DNA of 64,000 nt from the NCBI GenBank assembly GCA_009599575.1, contig VWND01000095.1, forward strand, positions 1,054,001 to 1,118,000, written 5' to 3'. The translations under genes were made by a program, and so were the position numbers. Below the pieces are notes generated by a model. That model did not search any database, was not told the DNA's origin, and was given only the letters and a program-made list of their open reading frames with translations. The DNA is from Blumeriella jaapii (taxonomy: Eukaryota; Ascomycota; Leotiomycetes; Helotiales; Drepanopezizaceae). This document shows, piece after piece, positions 45,594 to 58,798 of this stretch (within the stretch, counting starts at the first letter, position 1; the number at the start of each line of letters is the position of its first letter).

Positions 45594-48500
45594 CTATTCA
45601 TCATCGCTTGGCAGACCACTACTACCATCGTTCGCAGCCGAAGCATTGTTATTGTGGATAAGCTTGATCTTTCCCACGCCGGTGGAAGCCGGATTCGGGG
45701 TCCCTGCGTTCGTCGTCGGAGCAGAGCTATCGCCCTCGCCAAGTTCGGGGTGTGCGCTGATCTCATCACGGATGATGCGCTCAAAGCTGCTCTGGTAGAA
45801 GTTAGCAAACTAGACCCGTCAAGGAAGGGATGCAATTACTGACTTCGATCTTGACCGCCATGTTGTAAATCGGGCTTCCGTCCTCGTTGTACTGTCTTGC
45901 ATTGCGACACATCAACCGGATGTCTGCCGTCATATCGCCAAGACTAGAGTACTCCTCTTTCTTGATCTTCTTTTCGATGTTTTTCAAAGCAATTGGTTCC
46001 TTGATCAGAACATAGTAGTCGACGTAGTCTTTCTTCGGAACCAGAACACGGAATGGCTCGACTAGTGGGTAGGTCAATGGTGCTGACTCTTCGTCGCTAT
46101 CGTCAGATACAGGATCGTCGGTATGCTGGATCTCCAATAATGTATCATAGGCATTGCGAAGACTGGCTTGAAGAAGGTTTCGGTGCGCGATCGTCATAGC
46201 TGGTGCTCCGCCCTTGGAAGCTCGACCATTGGGTGCGCGCTTTCGTTTTGCAGGAGGTTCATCGTCAAGATCGTCAGCCTTACGCTTATCATTCTTCACG
46301 ACTTTTCGGCCTCGTGCCTTCTTGGGGGTCGGCTCGGGTTCAGGCTCCTCGGTACTCTCGCGGCTACCGTTTGGTGAGTTCTCAATGGACCCTGGAAGTT
46401 CGCCTGCTCTCTTGAGTCTATTGTTTTCGCGACGATCCTTGCGGGCTTGCTTCCGAGCAGCAGCGGCTTCTGGAGAGTCTTCATCGTCATCCACTGCTTG
46501 AAGCCATTGTTCTTCCGTGAGACCATCATCGTACTTGACCCGAGTTCGCTCACGAGCACCACGGCCCTTGACCTCCTCTGGCTCGTCCGATATGGGATTA
46601 CCATCAGACATGTAGATCTCAGGGAGCTCGCTTTCGGCCATGAGACGTGGAATGCGCTTACTTCCAGCCGCGGTACCGTACGTGAGATCCTTGGCTCTCT
46701 CTATATCCATCTTTCTGAAAATCTCAAGCTCGGCATCTGAACGGGCCAAGATCATGTTGAGATCTTCGTCGTCCATCTCTTCTTGCTCTAAAGCCTCAGC
46801 AGCTTCGGCAGTCTCCAACATGACACGCAGCATAGCATCACGATCCGTCTCGGAAGACTTGTTGTCGAACCGACCGGCCTGAATGACTTTGCCATCCATG
46901 TCGAGCTTGAACTTGGCACGCTCCAAGATCTTCTCTTCGACCGAGTTAGAACTGATGAGTCGCAGAATACGAACTTCATTCTTTTGGCCGATACGATGAG
47001 CACGATCTTGAGCTTGTAAATCCTGATGGGGGTTCCAGTCTGAGTCGTAAATGATGACCGTGTCAGCTGTCTGCAAATTCAAACCAAGACCACCGGCACG
47101 TGTAGAGAGCAAGAAGATGAAGTATGGCGAGTCGACAGCATTGAATTCTCGGAGAAGGTCGGAACGATCGTCGGACTTTGTAGTACCATCTAATCGCATG
47201 AACATAATGCCGCGGTACCGCAGGAAATCTTCCATGATGTCCATGATAGCAGTCATCTGAAAGAACATGAGGACTCTGTGACCTGTTGCCTGGTATTTGG
47301 GCAGGACACGGTCAAGGAGCTCGAATTTGCCCGCAGTTCTCCAAAGTAAATCGTTGCTGGTATTAAGGGGGTTCATTTGGTTTTCGACTTCATCAAACAC
47401 GAAAGGATGATTGCAAAGCTTTCGGAGTTGCATGATCATGTTGCTGAGACCACGGGCACCGGTCTTGCCTCCCTTGCCATCGCTAACTACGAGCTTGTTG
47501 TGCGTGACCATCTGCTTGTAGAGACGAGCCTGCAGAGAAGAGAACTTGCACTTGATGACCTTTTCAGTCTTGTCGGGAAGATCCTTCTCGACATCTTTCT
47601 TGAGACGACGGAGCAAGAATGGCCGCAAGACCTTGTGAAGGCGACGAATGACGAGAATTTGTTCTTCTTCAGTCAACTCCATCTTGTCTTGACCGCCGGT
47701 ATTGGCAAACGGCGTGTTGAACCATTCGTCAAACGATTTGACGGATTTGAAGATGGTCGGGAGAACGAAGTTGAGAAGAGCCCACAATTCAGGCAGGTTG
47801 TTTTGCAAGGGTGTTCCGGTAAGAATGAGACGGTATCGAGTGTTGTAGTATTGTGTGAGGGTAGCGCTGAGTTTCGATGAGGCATTCTTCATACGGTGGC
47901 CCTCATCAATGATCATATGAACCCACTTGATCTTGCTCAAGACGGGTCTGTCCTTGATGATGTACTCATAGGTTGTGAGCAAGACCTGAAAGCTGCCGTA
48001 GCGAATTTGGCTCTGCTGTTGTTTCCGAGCATTCGGTGGACCCTTGTACACAATCTTTCCAAGGGCTGGCGCCCACTTCTCAAACTCCAGATTCCAATTG
48101 GTCAAGGTACTAAGAGGGACAATGACGAGGAAGGGACCGTTCTGCTTCTTGACTTCCACCAGGTATGTGAGCAGACTGATGGTTTGAATAGTCTTTCCCA
48201 GACCCATTTCATCTGCAAGAATACCGTTGAGGTTGTTGTTGTAGAGCGAGATCATCCATTGAAGACCCTTCAATTGGTACTCTTTCAAAGTGCCGCCCAC
48301 CAGAATCGAAGGCTGCTTGTGGACCTCTTCCTTGATGCGATGAGCCACAGCGTAGTAATCGATCTTGCGCACATCCTGCTCCTCATCTTCCTCGTCGCCA
48401 TCGGATTCCTCTTCGGCAAATTGATCTGCGTTGGTACCATAGCGCTCTGCCGCCTTTCTCTGTTGCTCCTTGACAGACGATGCAAGTTGCGACAAGAAAC

Positions 48501-49999
48501 CGTCGGTTTGCCGAAGAAGATGAGTGATACGGGTATCCTTGGCCTGGTCAAGCAGCTTCAGGTACGCCTCCTCGTCGTTGGATTTCAAGGCCTGCAGACG
48601 TTGCTTGGCAGTGCGCTCAATCCTCTTCTGCTCTTCTTTCTCGATGTTTTGATGTTGCTGTTGCATCATGGCGCCGAACTTGGCAATCTTCTTTCTCTGG
48701 TTGAAGGCGGCGGTGTTGACCTCGCGGGCATGGTTGACAACATGTGTAAGATAGTCCACGTGCCTCTTCTTCTCGCGACTTTCCCGAGCATCGCGCTGCT
48801 GCTTCTCAAGCTTCTCTGTGATGCGGGCCTCGCGCAGAGTCTGCTTCTTCATTCGGCGATAATTGGTGCGATTGGCAGTCATGGCAAGGTTGTCGTATTG
48901 AATCATTTGGCGTCCAATCTTTTCCCGCATGATACGCTGCTTTTGGAAGAGGCCCAACATCTTCATCTCAATCAAAGCCTTGCGCTTCACGGAGTCTTCG
49001 AGAGTCAACTCATTGTGCCGAACATCCAAGTGGGCCAAGTTACCCGGAAGACTCTTCAGTTCTTCCAACCTAGCCAGCATGCGATTGTGTATGATCACCT
49101 CTCTATCGCGACGCGCCTTCTCGATGTTGACACCAGAGGGAAAAAGGCTGGGAACCAGTGGACGTGCGTCACGGTGCTTGTGGCTAGAGTAGTCAAGCTT
49201 GTCCTTAAGCGCTGAGCGTGGGTCCTCGAAGCCATGGTATTCGTGGATTTTCGGTGCGGCCGGTTCCTTGGATCCGGAAGCTCCCTCGACCCCGTCCATT
49301 GGCGCATCATCCTTCTTCGGAGTCGGGGCTTCCAGCGCACTCTCCCCATGTAGAGAAGACTTTCTTTGGGAAGCGAACAGCTGTTGCTGGACATGCTGCG
49401 GGATGCCCTGGTTCCTCGACAAGCACTTGAAGGCAAAGATTTGCTGCTTGAGCAGGCCAAGCTGTTCCGCCGAGAAGTATCCGCCGCTGCCTCCTGGACC
49501 TGTTCTTTGGACACCTCCCTTCTGTGACGATGTGAGGGATGCTGTGGCGGGGATGGCAGAAGGCCCCAAGGAGACACTTTGAGGGGGAGCTTGTGTAATG
49601 GGCTGGGGGGCGGAAGCGGAAGGGTTTGGTGTGCCGTTCGTCCCATTGACAGCAGCATTGGAGGCGTTTTGCATCTGCTGTTGCTGTTGCTGCTGGAACT
49701 GCATGCGCCGTTGCTGAAATAGATGTGTTTGTTGCATAGAAGTGAGAATTTTGTGGACCTGCTGCACTTCGGGATCCTTCTCTGACATGCCCGCGTCTTT
49801 CATCTGCTTGTATTTCTGGGGGAGGGGGAGGAGTTAGCATCAAATGCATTGGGGAATCGGGTTGGTTGGCGAGAGGGCAGGATGGGGGGAGGTGTACCTG
49901 AAGGTAACCCTTCATAGCCTCTTGGTTCACGGGCATGGAGGCGCCCGGCTGCTGGATCGACGGCGCATTCTGACCCTGAAGAGAAGCCATGCTTGCCAT
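45594..49999 (-). CDS. STH1: SWI/SNF- or RSC-type chromatin-remodelling ATPase (Sth1/Snf2)
   Basis: ATP-dependent nucleosome remodeller. Three exons, 49999-49898, 49815-45844 and 45791-45594 (introns 82 and 52 bp), give 1423 residues in one clean frame. Domains in order: a Gln-rich N-terminus, a QLQ domain (YFSAEQLGLLKQQIFAFKCL, near residues 140-175), an HSA region with basic helices (about 300-400), a Snf2 ATPase with Walker A DEMGLGKT near 570 and DEGH near 672, helicase C with RAGGLGLN near 943 and DRAHRIGQK near 977, a SnAC region (AKFKLDMDGKVIQAGRF onwards), a basic KKARGRK patch that may act as an AT-hook, and a bromodomain (about 1265-1365, with YYVLIKEPIALKNIEKKI and NARQYNEDGSPIY). 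The length and single bromodomain favour Sth1/Snf21, but many filamentous ascomycetes have one gene covering both roles. The promoter is shared with the divergent hydrolase gene to the right. Confidence 0.96.
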
Positions 50000-50841
50000 C
50001 TCAATGGGTGTTGGGCGGCGTCTCGCGTGTGTTGATCAAGACGGGCGCATCAGGAGCCAGCCAGCCAGCCTTGCGGTCGCGTCGGGGGTTTGCCGTAGCG
50101 GATGGGGTACGGAAAGAGGTGGAGATGAAGGTGAAGATGAAGGCGACAGAATGAATGACGAGGTTATCGCGAGCCACAGGGGACGCGGATTGAGTTGAAG
50201 GAGACGAGGCTGGAGTTGTCGCGCGAACCAAGTGCGGGATCGCGTGTGGGTTGTTGACGTTGGGAGATTTTGGCGCGGCGCAAAGCGGTCTCTCGTCGCG
50301 GTTTGGGATGGGATGGGACGAGTTGGGTGAGATGGAGAAATGGAGCACGAGTGGCAGCCTGTCAGCACGCTGCTTAGTAATACGGGCTAGGCACTGTGTG
50401 GGGCTGGTCACCTGACCGGGTATTGGCAGCGGAGGCTCCCTTGGCCGAGGGCACGTGATGGCAGGTCGGTTCCGCTCCTGTACAGACAATTGTACACGAC
50501 TCCATCAACAGGAACAGATTGGATCCACTCCCGTAAGTCGCCAGGTGCGGGACAAGCAGCTTTCAGAGGCAAGTTAGGTAGCTGGTGAAGCTGCCCCGTG
50601 ACAAGACTCTTGCTCTTCTTGCTTCGAGGCTTACGAGATCTCCCGTAGACGTTGCTCGGAAGAAGACTGAAGTCAACAATCGAAAAAGGGGTAGCGAGCG
50701 AGAGACCCTCCAATTGTCAACAAACAACCGTCCAGCATCGCTTAGGCATTTCTCCGCAACAACACCAAGCCCGCTGGTCTTCCCAGAGTGCCGCACGACC
50801 AGACTGTTCGCGTTTCTCGACTGAGCGCACTGGTTCTCCAA
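50000..50841. promoter_or_regulatory. Divergent promoter between STH1 and the lipid-droplet hydrolase
   Basis: About 840 bp between two start codons. A CACGTG box lies at 50452-50457 (GGCACGTGATGG). Open frames in this stretch are short and not protein-like. Confidence 0.45.
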
Positions 50842-52286
50842 ATGCCCACCGCAGCCAGCACTTACTTGGACCAACCTTCACATCTCATCATGTCCACGGT
50901 CACGCCCTTGCAAATACGCATCCACCCCGAATCCACCTCCCCCTCCGCCTCCCACCACCTCGTATACATGATCCCCGGCAATCCCGGCTTGATCGGGTAT
51001 TACAACATCTTCCTGCGCACCTTACACTCGCTTCTCGGCTCTCTCACCTCCGATGCGGAGGACGTCTACCACATCCACGGGCAATCCCTCGGCGGCTTCG
51101 TTGACTCCCCTCCGAAGCCCGACCCGTCCCGCAAAGCCAGAGCCGAAGCCCAAGCCGAAGCTGAATCCAAAGCCGAATTCAAGACCGAGAAAGCGTCCAG
51201 AACGCACCCCTACAGCCTCACCGAGCAAGTCCAGCTCTGCCTCACCACCCTCTCCGCGCAGCGCATCCCCTCCGGCCCCTCCCAGGGCCAGGCGTACACG
51301 AGCGTGATCCTCATCGGGCACTCGGTCGGCGCGTACATCCTGCTGGAGCTCGTCGCGCGGCTGCAGAAGAAGAAGAAGGAGGAGGAGGAGGAGGAGGCCG
51401 GATCGCCTTCCGCGAACGACCTCAACATCACGGCGGGCATCCTGCTCTTCCCGACCGTGACGCACATCGCCGCGTCGCCGAGCGGCCGCAAGATCAGCGC
51501 CCTGTTCCACTGCATCCCGGACGTTCCCAGGCGGGCCGCAGCTCTGGTGAGGGCGCTGGTGCGGCTGGTGCCAGAGCCGGCGCTGCAGTGCTTGGTGCGA
51601 TGGGTGGCGCGCATGCCGGCTGATGCGGCCGAGGTCACGACGCGCTTTCTGAGGAGCGAGATGGGCGTCTGGCAAGCGCTGTTCGTCAACCACTTGAAAC
51701 TCACCACAACCCACTCACGATGTTGACCAGCTGCTACTAGACACATGGCACGAGACGAGATGCACACCATCATCGAAGACACCTGGGACCAAGACATCTG
51801 GGGAATCGAGCACGCCGAAGACGCCGACGCCGACGCCGACGCCAACACCAACTCCAATCCCCATCCCCATTCTCAACCCCCCAAGCTGCTCTTCTACTTT
51901 GGCCAGAACGTACGCACCATAACTCCCAACTCCCAACTCCCACTTCCATCTCCAGCCCGACTCTTTCTGGTGTCTGACGCTTGCTTGCCCCAGGACCACT
52001 GGGTCGCAGACCACACGCGCGACGCCCTCATCGCCGCTCGAGGCCGCCGAGGCAGCGTGCAAAGAGAAGCTTCCAAGCCGGTCATGCTGATCGACGAGCG
52101 CGGCATCCCGCACGCCTTCTGCCTACGTAGGTCTCTCTCCTCCTCCCCTCCCCAGTCTCTTCCTCCTCCCTCACTCGCTCTCGGCACTGATGCAGCGGCC
52201 CCCCCGAGGAAACAGGCCACAGCGAGACCGTAGCCGAGAAAGTCAGCGTGTGGGTACACGCAGTCAGGGCAGAGGCACGCTCCTGA
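50842..52286 (+). CDS. Lipid-droplet-associated hydrolase (LDAH family, alpha/beta fold)
   Basis: Predicted serine hydrolase of the LDAH/DUF2305 family, associated with lipid droplets and sterol or acylglycerol turnover; the exact substrate is unsettled for the family. Four exons: 50842-51680, 51741-51909, 51994-52126 and 52216-52286 (introns 60, 84 and 89 bp), 403 residues. The oxyanion-side motif GNPGLIGYY is at residues 46-54, the nucleophile elbow GHSVGAY has Ser at 161, and the catalytic His lies in CLRHSE at 382, rebuilt across the last splice. Junction 1 restores WQALHMARDEM, which confirms the unusual donor GTTCGT. The insert between the first strands and the elbow carries an Ala/Glu/Lys repeat (KARAEAQAEAESKAEF), and another Lys/Glu run follows the elbow. 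The start is the first Met giving a short leader before the fold; a Met at 50788 is also in frame. Confidence 0.9.
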
Positions 52287-52757
52287 TCAGCGCGAAACCA
52301 CTCACAGGCGGTTGTGGCTCTCCCGTTCCACGCATCCAACAACAAAGATCGTGGCTGCGTGAAGGAAACAGGCCGGGATACTCGCAATCGGGGCGTGGCT
52401 GTGAAATGGAATCGTAAGGTAGTTAGTCAGAAGCTTGGGAGGAGGGTGGCAGAATCGGCCCGTACTCCCGCCGCAGGCCGTGATGGATGTCGGCCGTGAC
52501 TTGGACATCGTGCATCAATGAACGGCGATCTGTTCTTTGCGATAGTCACAATCAAGATTCGACGATAAACTTGCAGCAGAGTAGCCAAAGTCAAATGTTT
52601 GACGTGAGGGTGGCAGATTCCCAGAATTCTAGCATTCTCGATTTAGGCACCAAGCAATCAAGGCTGGTTGGAAGGAGAGGGTTCATGCGATGATACGAGT
52701 TCCATTGCTATCTAGCTATTTAATCCTCGCTTATTCAACTGCCCAATTAAATTGCGC
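52287..52757. other. Convergent intergenic region between hydrolase and Snf2-like gene
   Basis: About 470 bp, 3' flanks of two convergent genes. No gene seen. Confidence 0.6.
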
Positions 52758-55700
52758 CTATTCTTCACGTCTGGTGAAACCCGCCATGATCGGCGGGTTG
52801 TGATCAGCGTGTTCTCCAGGGCTCAAGGGCTCAAATCCACCGTTGACGGACATCTCGTATTGAGGTCTTTCGGGGGCTATGAAAGTATCCAGGGCTCGGG
52901 GTTGATCTGATATGACAGCAGCATTGTTGGAAGGAGGCTGAAGCATCTCGGGTGTGGAAGGTGACGTGGAGGATGGTGCGGAAAACGGCGCGGAGAACCC
53001 TGAGAGCGTTGCGACGGTTGGTGTGAAGGCTGGTGCGGAAGTTGAAACGTTGGTGGGAACAAGAGTGGGAACGTCGATGGGAACGTTGCCTGACGAGGTC
53101 TTCTGGCGCAATAGTTCACTCACTCTAATCATCTCCCTGACTTCATTTTCCTCCTCAACTGTAAGCGGTTCCTATTCCACAGTTAGCCTATGTGCATTTG
53201 GAAGACTGATGAGAACTCGGCTTACCATAACGTCAACCGCGAAGGTATCGGTTTGCACGATGCTCCGAATGACGCCGCCGGTGTCCGAAGCCAGAATCTT
53301 GTCAAGGACTTTGTCAATACCTTTGAACTGAGTCAGTTCCTTCTGTGGGACGTCCTTTGGTTCGTATAGGAAATCGCCTAGAGATTTACTCGCGGCGGCT
53401 AAAGGACTCTTCTTGTCAACGACTCTTGAAGCAAGTTGGGCTTTGAAGATGGTTTTGTTGTGGATATTATCTTCAAAAGTTTCCACCACAAACAAAACGA
53501 TAGACGAAGGTGGGCTTCAGCTGTCCAATGCGATATGCGCGCCCAACGGCCTGCTCTTCTTGAATAGGATTGAATTTGAAATCGAAGACGACGACGCGGT
53601 TCGCACTCTGTAAATTCAATCCAAGACCGCCAGCGTTGGTAGAGATAAGGTACACTTCGTCTGTGCCTTTATTGAAAGCCCTGATGTGAGCTTGACGCTT
53701 TAAGATATTTGTTTTTCCATCCAAACGCTGATACGGTCTACCTTGAACTCTGCAGACGCTCTCCAGGTAATTCAAAGTAGGAATAGACGAGGAGAAAATC
53801 AATGTCTTGTCTCCGACAGCCTTCGCGGCGTCTAAGATCTGGCAAAGTATAGCGACTTTGTGAGATAGCTCAATCGACATCAAGTCCTCGGTCTTGAAGA
53901 GCTCCGTTACCTCGTCGATGAAGCGTTGTGACAACCCAGCCTTAGCAAGGGGAACATTCAAACTCTCCGCCACTGCAGCGTCATTCTGGTCAGTGGGATC
54001 GCTGTTCGAGGCCAATTTATCTTTCAGTCGGGCCTTATTGCTTTGTGCACCATCCTTCGACTCATGGATCTTGGCATTAAAGCAGTATGGATGGTTACAC
54101 AGCAATGAGAGTGTGGCGATCCAGTGCCAGAGGGTTGTGTTCGTCACTTCCCCATCCTTGGTCAGTTGGACGTCACTCACACTCAAGGACTTGATGTACA
54201 TGGAGTACACCTTGCGCTGAATGTCCGTTAGTGGCAGAGAAAGAACGAATTCCACTTTCGGAGGCAGTTCGTGCTTTAAAGCCTCCATACCGGCACGATC
54301 TACTTTGAGACGAAGTTCTTCGTTCAATACTTCCAGCATCTTACGACTCTTCCGTTTTTCGTATGCGGTGCTCTCGAGAAACAGACCGGCCTCAATTGGG
54401 ATCTTGTATTTTGCACGAAATTCAGCGGGAGATCCGAGGTAGTTGGGAACAATCCAATCGATCATTGCGTAATATTCCGCAACATTGTTGGCGAGAGGAG
54501 AGCCAGTTAATGCAATCCGCGAGCGAGTCTTAAACTTTTGGGCAGCTTGCGAAATCTTTGAGCTGGCGTTCTTCATCACATGAGCCTCATCAGCAATAAC
54601 GATGTTCGGACCATCTAGAAGTTGCTCTTGAATAAGCGTGTGTTCTTCTTCCGTAAGGCGGGCATACGTCTTTGTGGTCGACGCATTACAAACCAGGTCA
54701 CGGAAGGCATTGTAAGAGCATAACAAAATCCCTCCGCGTTCGTGCCATAACGAGATCACGTCTAGTCGATCGTGCAGCTCAAGATCGTTGATCTTGTACA
54801 AATCACCCAAAGTATCTTTCGGCGTCCATCCCAGAAATTCGTCCATCCAATTATCAATCAATCCCGCAGGGCAGAGAACGAGTCCCCTGATTTTTTCCAG
54901 ACTCTCAGGAACTTGTGAGGAGATTGACTCGTTTAAAGATGAAGCAGCTTCTGCAATAGCCACAAGCAAGCAAATTGTCTGCATAGTCTTGCCTAAACCC
55001 ATGGTGTGAGCCAGCAGGCAGCCTTGCATATTCTGGTCTCCGTCAGTTGTGACAATCTGGTTCCACATAAAGCGAACGCCGCTCATTTGATGAGGTTTGA
55101 TGCATCTACGGAAGTCGTCGTGGACGTAGATAGGCTCCTGGCCTTCGGCCGCGGCGTCGTTGATTCGGTAGAATTCCATGCCTCGATCGAGAGAATTGCC
55201 GTACTTGGCAAGCTTGTCCTTGATTAATTTTCGGCGTTGCTCTTGCTCAGCTAGGCGTTGTCGGTTCAAATCGCGAAGAGATCGAGCTTCGGCATCTTCG
55301 ATGATAGGCTTCTTGCGCTTCAGACGTGGGGATTCCTGAGCTAGAATATCGTCGTCAGAAGCGTTTGCGATGGCAATCCTTCTCCTAGGCCGACGCAGAA
55401 TTGGACCTTCGTCGCTATCGTCATCACTAACTACAGGGACGGCTGTGCTGCTGACTTCGGATGAAGGTGAAGCTGGTTGTGGAAGTCTGTCGAGTTCGTT
55501 GAAATAACGGTACATCTGGCCTCCAATCTTATAAAATGGCGGGAAGTACTTCTCGCTATTGCGCAGAGCATTCTCCAACAAGGCGTCTGGGAGTGGTTCC
55601 TTATTCCATGGAATATACTTGCACTCGACAAACATGATGAAGATTTGGACTAGCATTGTGAAGCGGTCAAAAGATTCGGTTGAACCATTGCCTAGAACAC

Positions 55701-58700
55701 TTCCTTTGTCCGCCAAAAGCTCCGCAATAGTCGAACCCATTATCGTCCAGAGCTTGATATCAGTGAAGTCAGCGAAAAGGTCAAGCTGAGAATTTCGGGA
55801 GTTGTCCTCAAGTTTGTAGATGATGCGAATCAACAGTCTCTCACGATCAACCAAGTCCTCATAGAATGCGTACGGGTGCTGAGCAATAACAGGAGGATCG
55901 ATATAAGGAGCCAGGTTTTGGGGACTTTTAGATATGATAGGGCTGCGATCAGGGCCGCGGAGAGGCTTTATCCTGATCTCGGATGCAGATCTCTTTGGCG
56001 TTGGCGATGCTGAGGGTTCTTGTGATCTTTCTGGTGAACAAAGATCGATGACAGGTCCAAAAGAACTATCAGATGTCTTGCCGGGGGAGTCTACCGTCAG
56101 ATCGACAACTTCGTTATACTTCGCAGGAGCTTGAGCCGCCTTTCGCGGAGCGCTGAACTTGCTAGCGGCCATGGGATATTCGTTAAAGCCAAGCATCGGA
56201 TCGTCATGGGAAGACTGACCGCTCTCAGCCGCTGAATTGGCAAGTACGGGAGGGATTGGCTCATCGACGTCCATCTTGTCTTCTTCGGAGTCGCTGCTCT
56301 GAGCTGGTGAACAATGAGATGCGGATGTCCTTGTAATCACAGATTCGGCGTCGTTCTCGGAAGACACCGAGAAATGATCAAGCTCATCGAGATCTTCGTT
56401 ATCCGAGACAATAAAATCACCTAAGCCTTCAGAATCATCATCTGAGTCGTCGATTTGGATGTTCTCGTCAACGACAGCAGCTTTTGTAATCTGGTTTGAT
56501 GCAGACTTGACTTTCTTTTCAGGCTTCTCAGGGGCTTCATCTTGCTCAAGAACGGTGATTTTCCACCTTAAATCCTCGCGCTCAAACACAGTCATTTGCA
56601 TAGCGTGGGCCTTACTCAGTACCTCCTTGTGGCTAGACCATGAGTTCCTGAGGAATCCTTCCTGACGCTGTGATGCTAGACGGTTTGAGAGATATTCAAT
56701 GCGCTCTTGGGATTTCTTAATATCATTCTGCTTAGTATTTGTGTCTCGAGACCTTTGCCAGATGCGGTACGCGGTCTTCTTCAGCTGAGGATATTGCCTT
56801 TCGTGCCACTTGGCGACCAGGTTGGTGATTGACTCATCGATAGCGGCATTTACTTCTTCGGCGGTCAACACAGATCGTGTCTTTCTTGAGTTTGAGCGTA
56901 GAATTGGGAGGACTTTGCCTTGTTCGTGCTCCCATTCACGCCAAAAGTCCTGTGTTAAGTAGTCAGTAAAATTCTCAACTGCGGGGGCTAAGAGATCGGA
57001 GCTGACATACTGGATCCTCTTCATAATCAGAGCCTGAATCGCCATACGCAGGAAGAACTTCGTCCTCTGCAGACTCTCTCCACTTCTTCGCAAGGTAGTC
57101 GGGATCGAGCCCCGGGCGCATTTCAATCATCTCAGATAAGCTTAAAGCGTTAAACCCCCCAGCTGGCTTGCCGGCCAAAAGCTCAGGCCAGTTAACGACT
57201 TTCTCTCTTCTGGCACGGATTTCTCCCTCCGATGTAGAATAGTACAAGGTGAATGATGGGGTTTGAAGAAAGCCCATGAGGCCCGACTTAGCATCATCAC
57301 CCTCGTAGTATGTGCGAACAGCAGTGAATGTCTGCCCCTCACGAATCATGTCTCTGACCAACAAATTGCTGCTGAAGTTTGGCGTGCCTGGTCGGATCTT
57401 GGGCACTTCAATCAACGATTGAGTCGCAATTTGATTCTCCTTGTTGAGTTTCGAGTTTACCTCAACGATAGGCTGAAAATTGCGTGTCAAGTGCTGCTTG
57501 CTCAAGAGGAAGTTTCGCATCATCTTGCCGACGTACTTTGAGCGGCCCGGCTGAGACTTGGCGGATGTCTGGGAGATTGACATTGTAAGGTCATCTTGAG
57601 TCAAGTCTTCTACGTTGAGATCCTGACCAAACTCGATACCCGCATAGAAGATGTCATCGACAAGCAGCGTACTATTACCGAGATAACCAACTCGCTGCAG
57701 ACCACCTCGGGAGTGACTTGGCTTAAAACCAAGAGCACTGACAGAATCATCTTTATCGTGTGATTGTCCTGTAGGATTGGGAGTGATCTTGGAAGAGTTC
57801 TCGCGTTGAAGTTGCAAAGTGACAGCGGTGGCATCAAGATCGAATTCGGAACCATAACCCGAGTTGTCTTTAGCGTCGTGGTCAATGTGATTGGGTTTAG
57901 AAGTGTTGCCGTAGGCTGTTGAATCTTTGTTCTGAGAGTCTTCGATGTCGCCCATGACGGTTGTTGGTGCCAATATCTCGCGCTCTAAATCGGGCTCTTC
58001 GGTTCCGATCTGGTCTCGGACAGAAAGTACTCCATCCAAGGGAGTCTCAAGAAGATGAGCGACAAGATCGGCCGAGCTTGGAAGTCGGCGGTCTCTGATG
58101 ACATTTTCCGGGAGGGGTTCAGTGGCCAATAATGCCAAATTGAGTCTCCGGGGGAGCTTGGCAAGGGTATCTGGAAGAGCGGAAGAGGTGCCTCGGATGT
58201 TTGCTCCATTCTGCGTGGCTGGAAATTGGATACCAGTACTAGTGATAGACTGATCCAAGACGGGTCCTTGTGACGTCTCGTTGGGTATAGCCTGTGGACC
58301 ATGGTGACCAGTTCCAAATTGTGGAGCTTGGTCAGCAGTAGGGTCAGTACTATCAAGCTTGCGTCTCTTTGCTACTGGGATTTCGAAGTCAGATTGCTTG
58401 TGATCGGAATTGAGAAGATCGTGTGCCGGAGGTTCAAATTGGAGTTCTTCGAGACTTCGGGCCAGTCTTTCGCTGAGCCGTCTGGAAAGGTGAGGTTGTT
58501 GTTGATTCTTTTCGGACCATTTCTTGCTCGCCGACTTGAAATACCTGATTGCTGCCAGCACAAAAGAGCGATGGCTGAGGCCCTTCACCTGAAGATCTTC
58601 TTTGATCGCTGAGGCGTCAACAGAGGTGAGAAGCACTGCTCCTGTAACGTTTTGCTCACGCAATGCGAGTGCCAGGGAGAATGTGTCAGGTTGTAAGAAG

Positions 58701-58798
58701 CCGTCAGGATTAGGCCACGAGCAGTTATCGCTGCATAACTCCTGGACGACTCTGTCAATGCCCCAATCCCAAGGGTCGTCTGAGTTGTTGGACGCCAT
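52758..58798 (-). CDS. ATRX/Rad54-like Snf2-family ATPase with N-terminal SAM-like domain; one frame break
   Basis: Large DNA translocase-type ATPase, probably nuclear and acting in heterochromatin or recombination; the precise orthologue is uncertain. Exons 58798-57011, 56949-53226 and 53171-52758 (introns 61 and 54 bp), about 1974 residues. The N-terminus (DDPWDWGIDRVVQELC onwards, residues 10-95) looks like a SAM fold. A long disordered acidic region with Ser/Asp clusters follows (about 690-1100). The ATPase has HTMGLGKTMQT near residue 1246, ADEAHVMKN near 1382, GSPLANN, and helicase C with NAGGLGLNLQ near 1700 and GRAYRIGQ. At 53480-53482 the frame breaks right after VYRFVCGG: one extra A in an AAA run gives a premature stop, while TFEDNIHNKTIFKAQL continues in the next frame, as family order requires. 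The exon sum is one base too long, consistent with that. Met at 58813 is an alternative start. Confidence 0.9.

Noticed and set aside
46168..49215. Plus-strand open frames inside the remodeller gene, including a 439-codon one.
   Set aside because: They are antisense shadows of a well-supported Snf2-family gene with conserved motifs in the minus frame.
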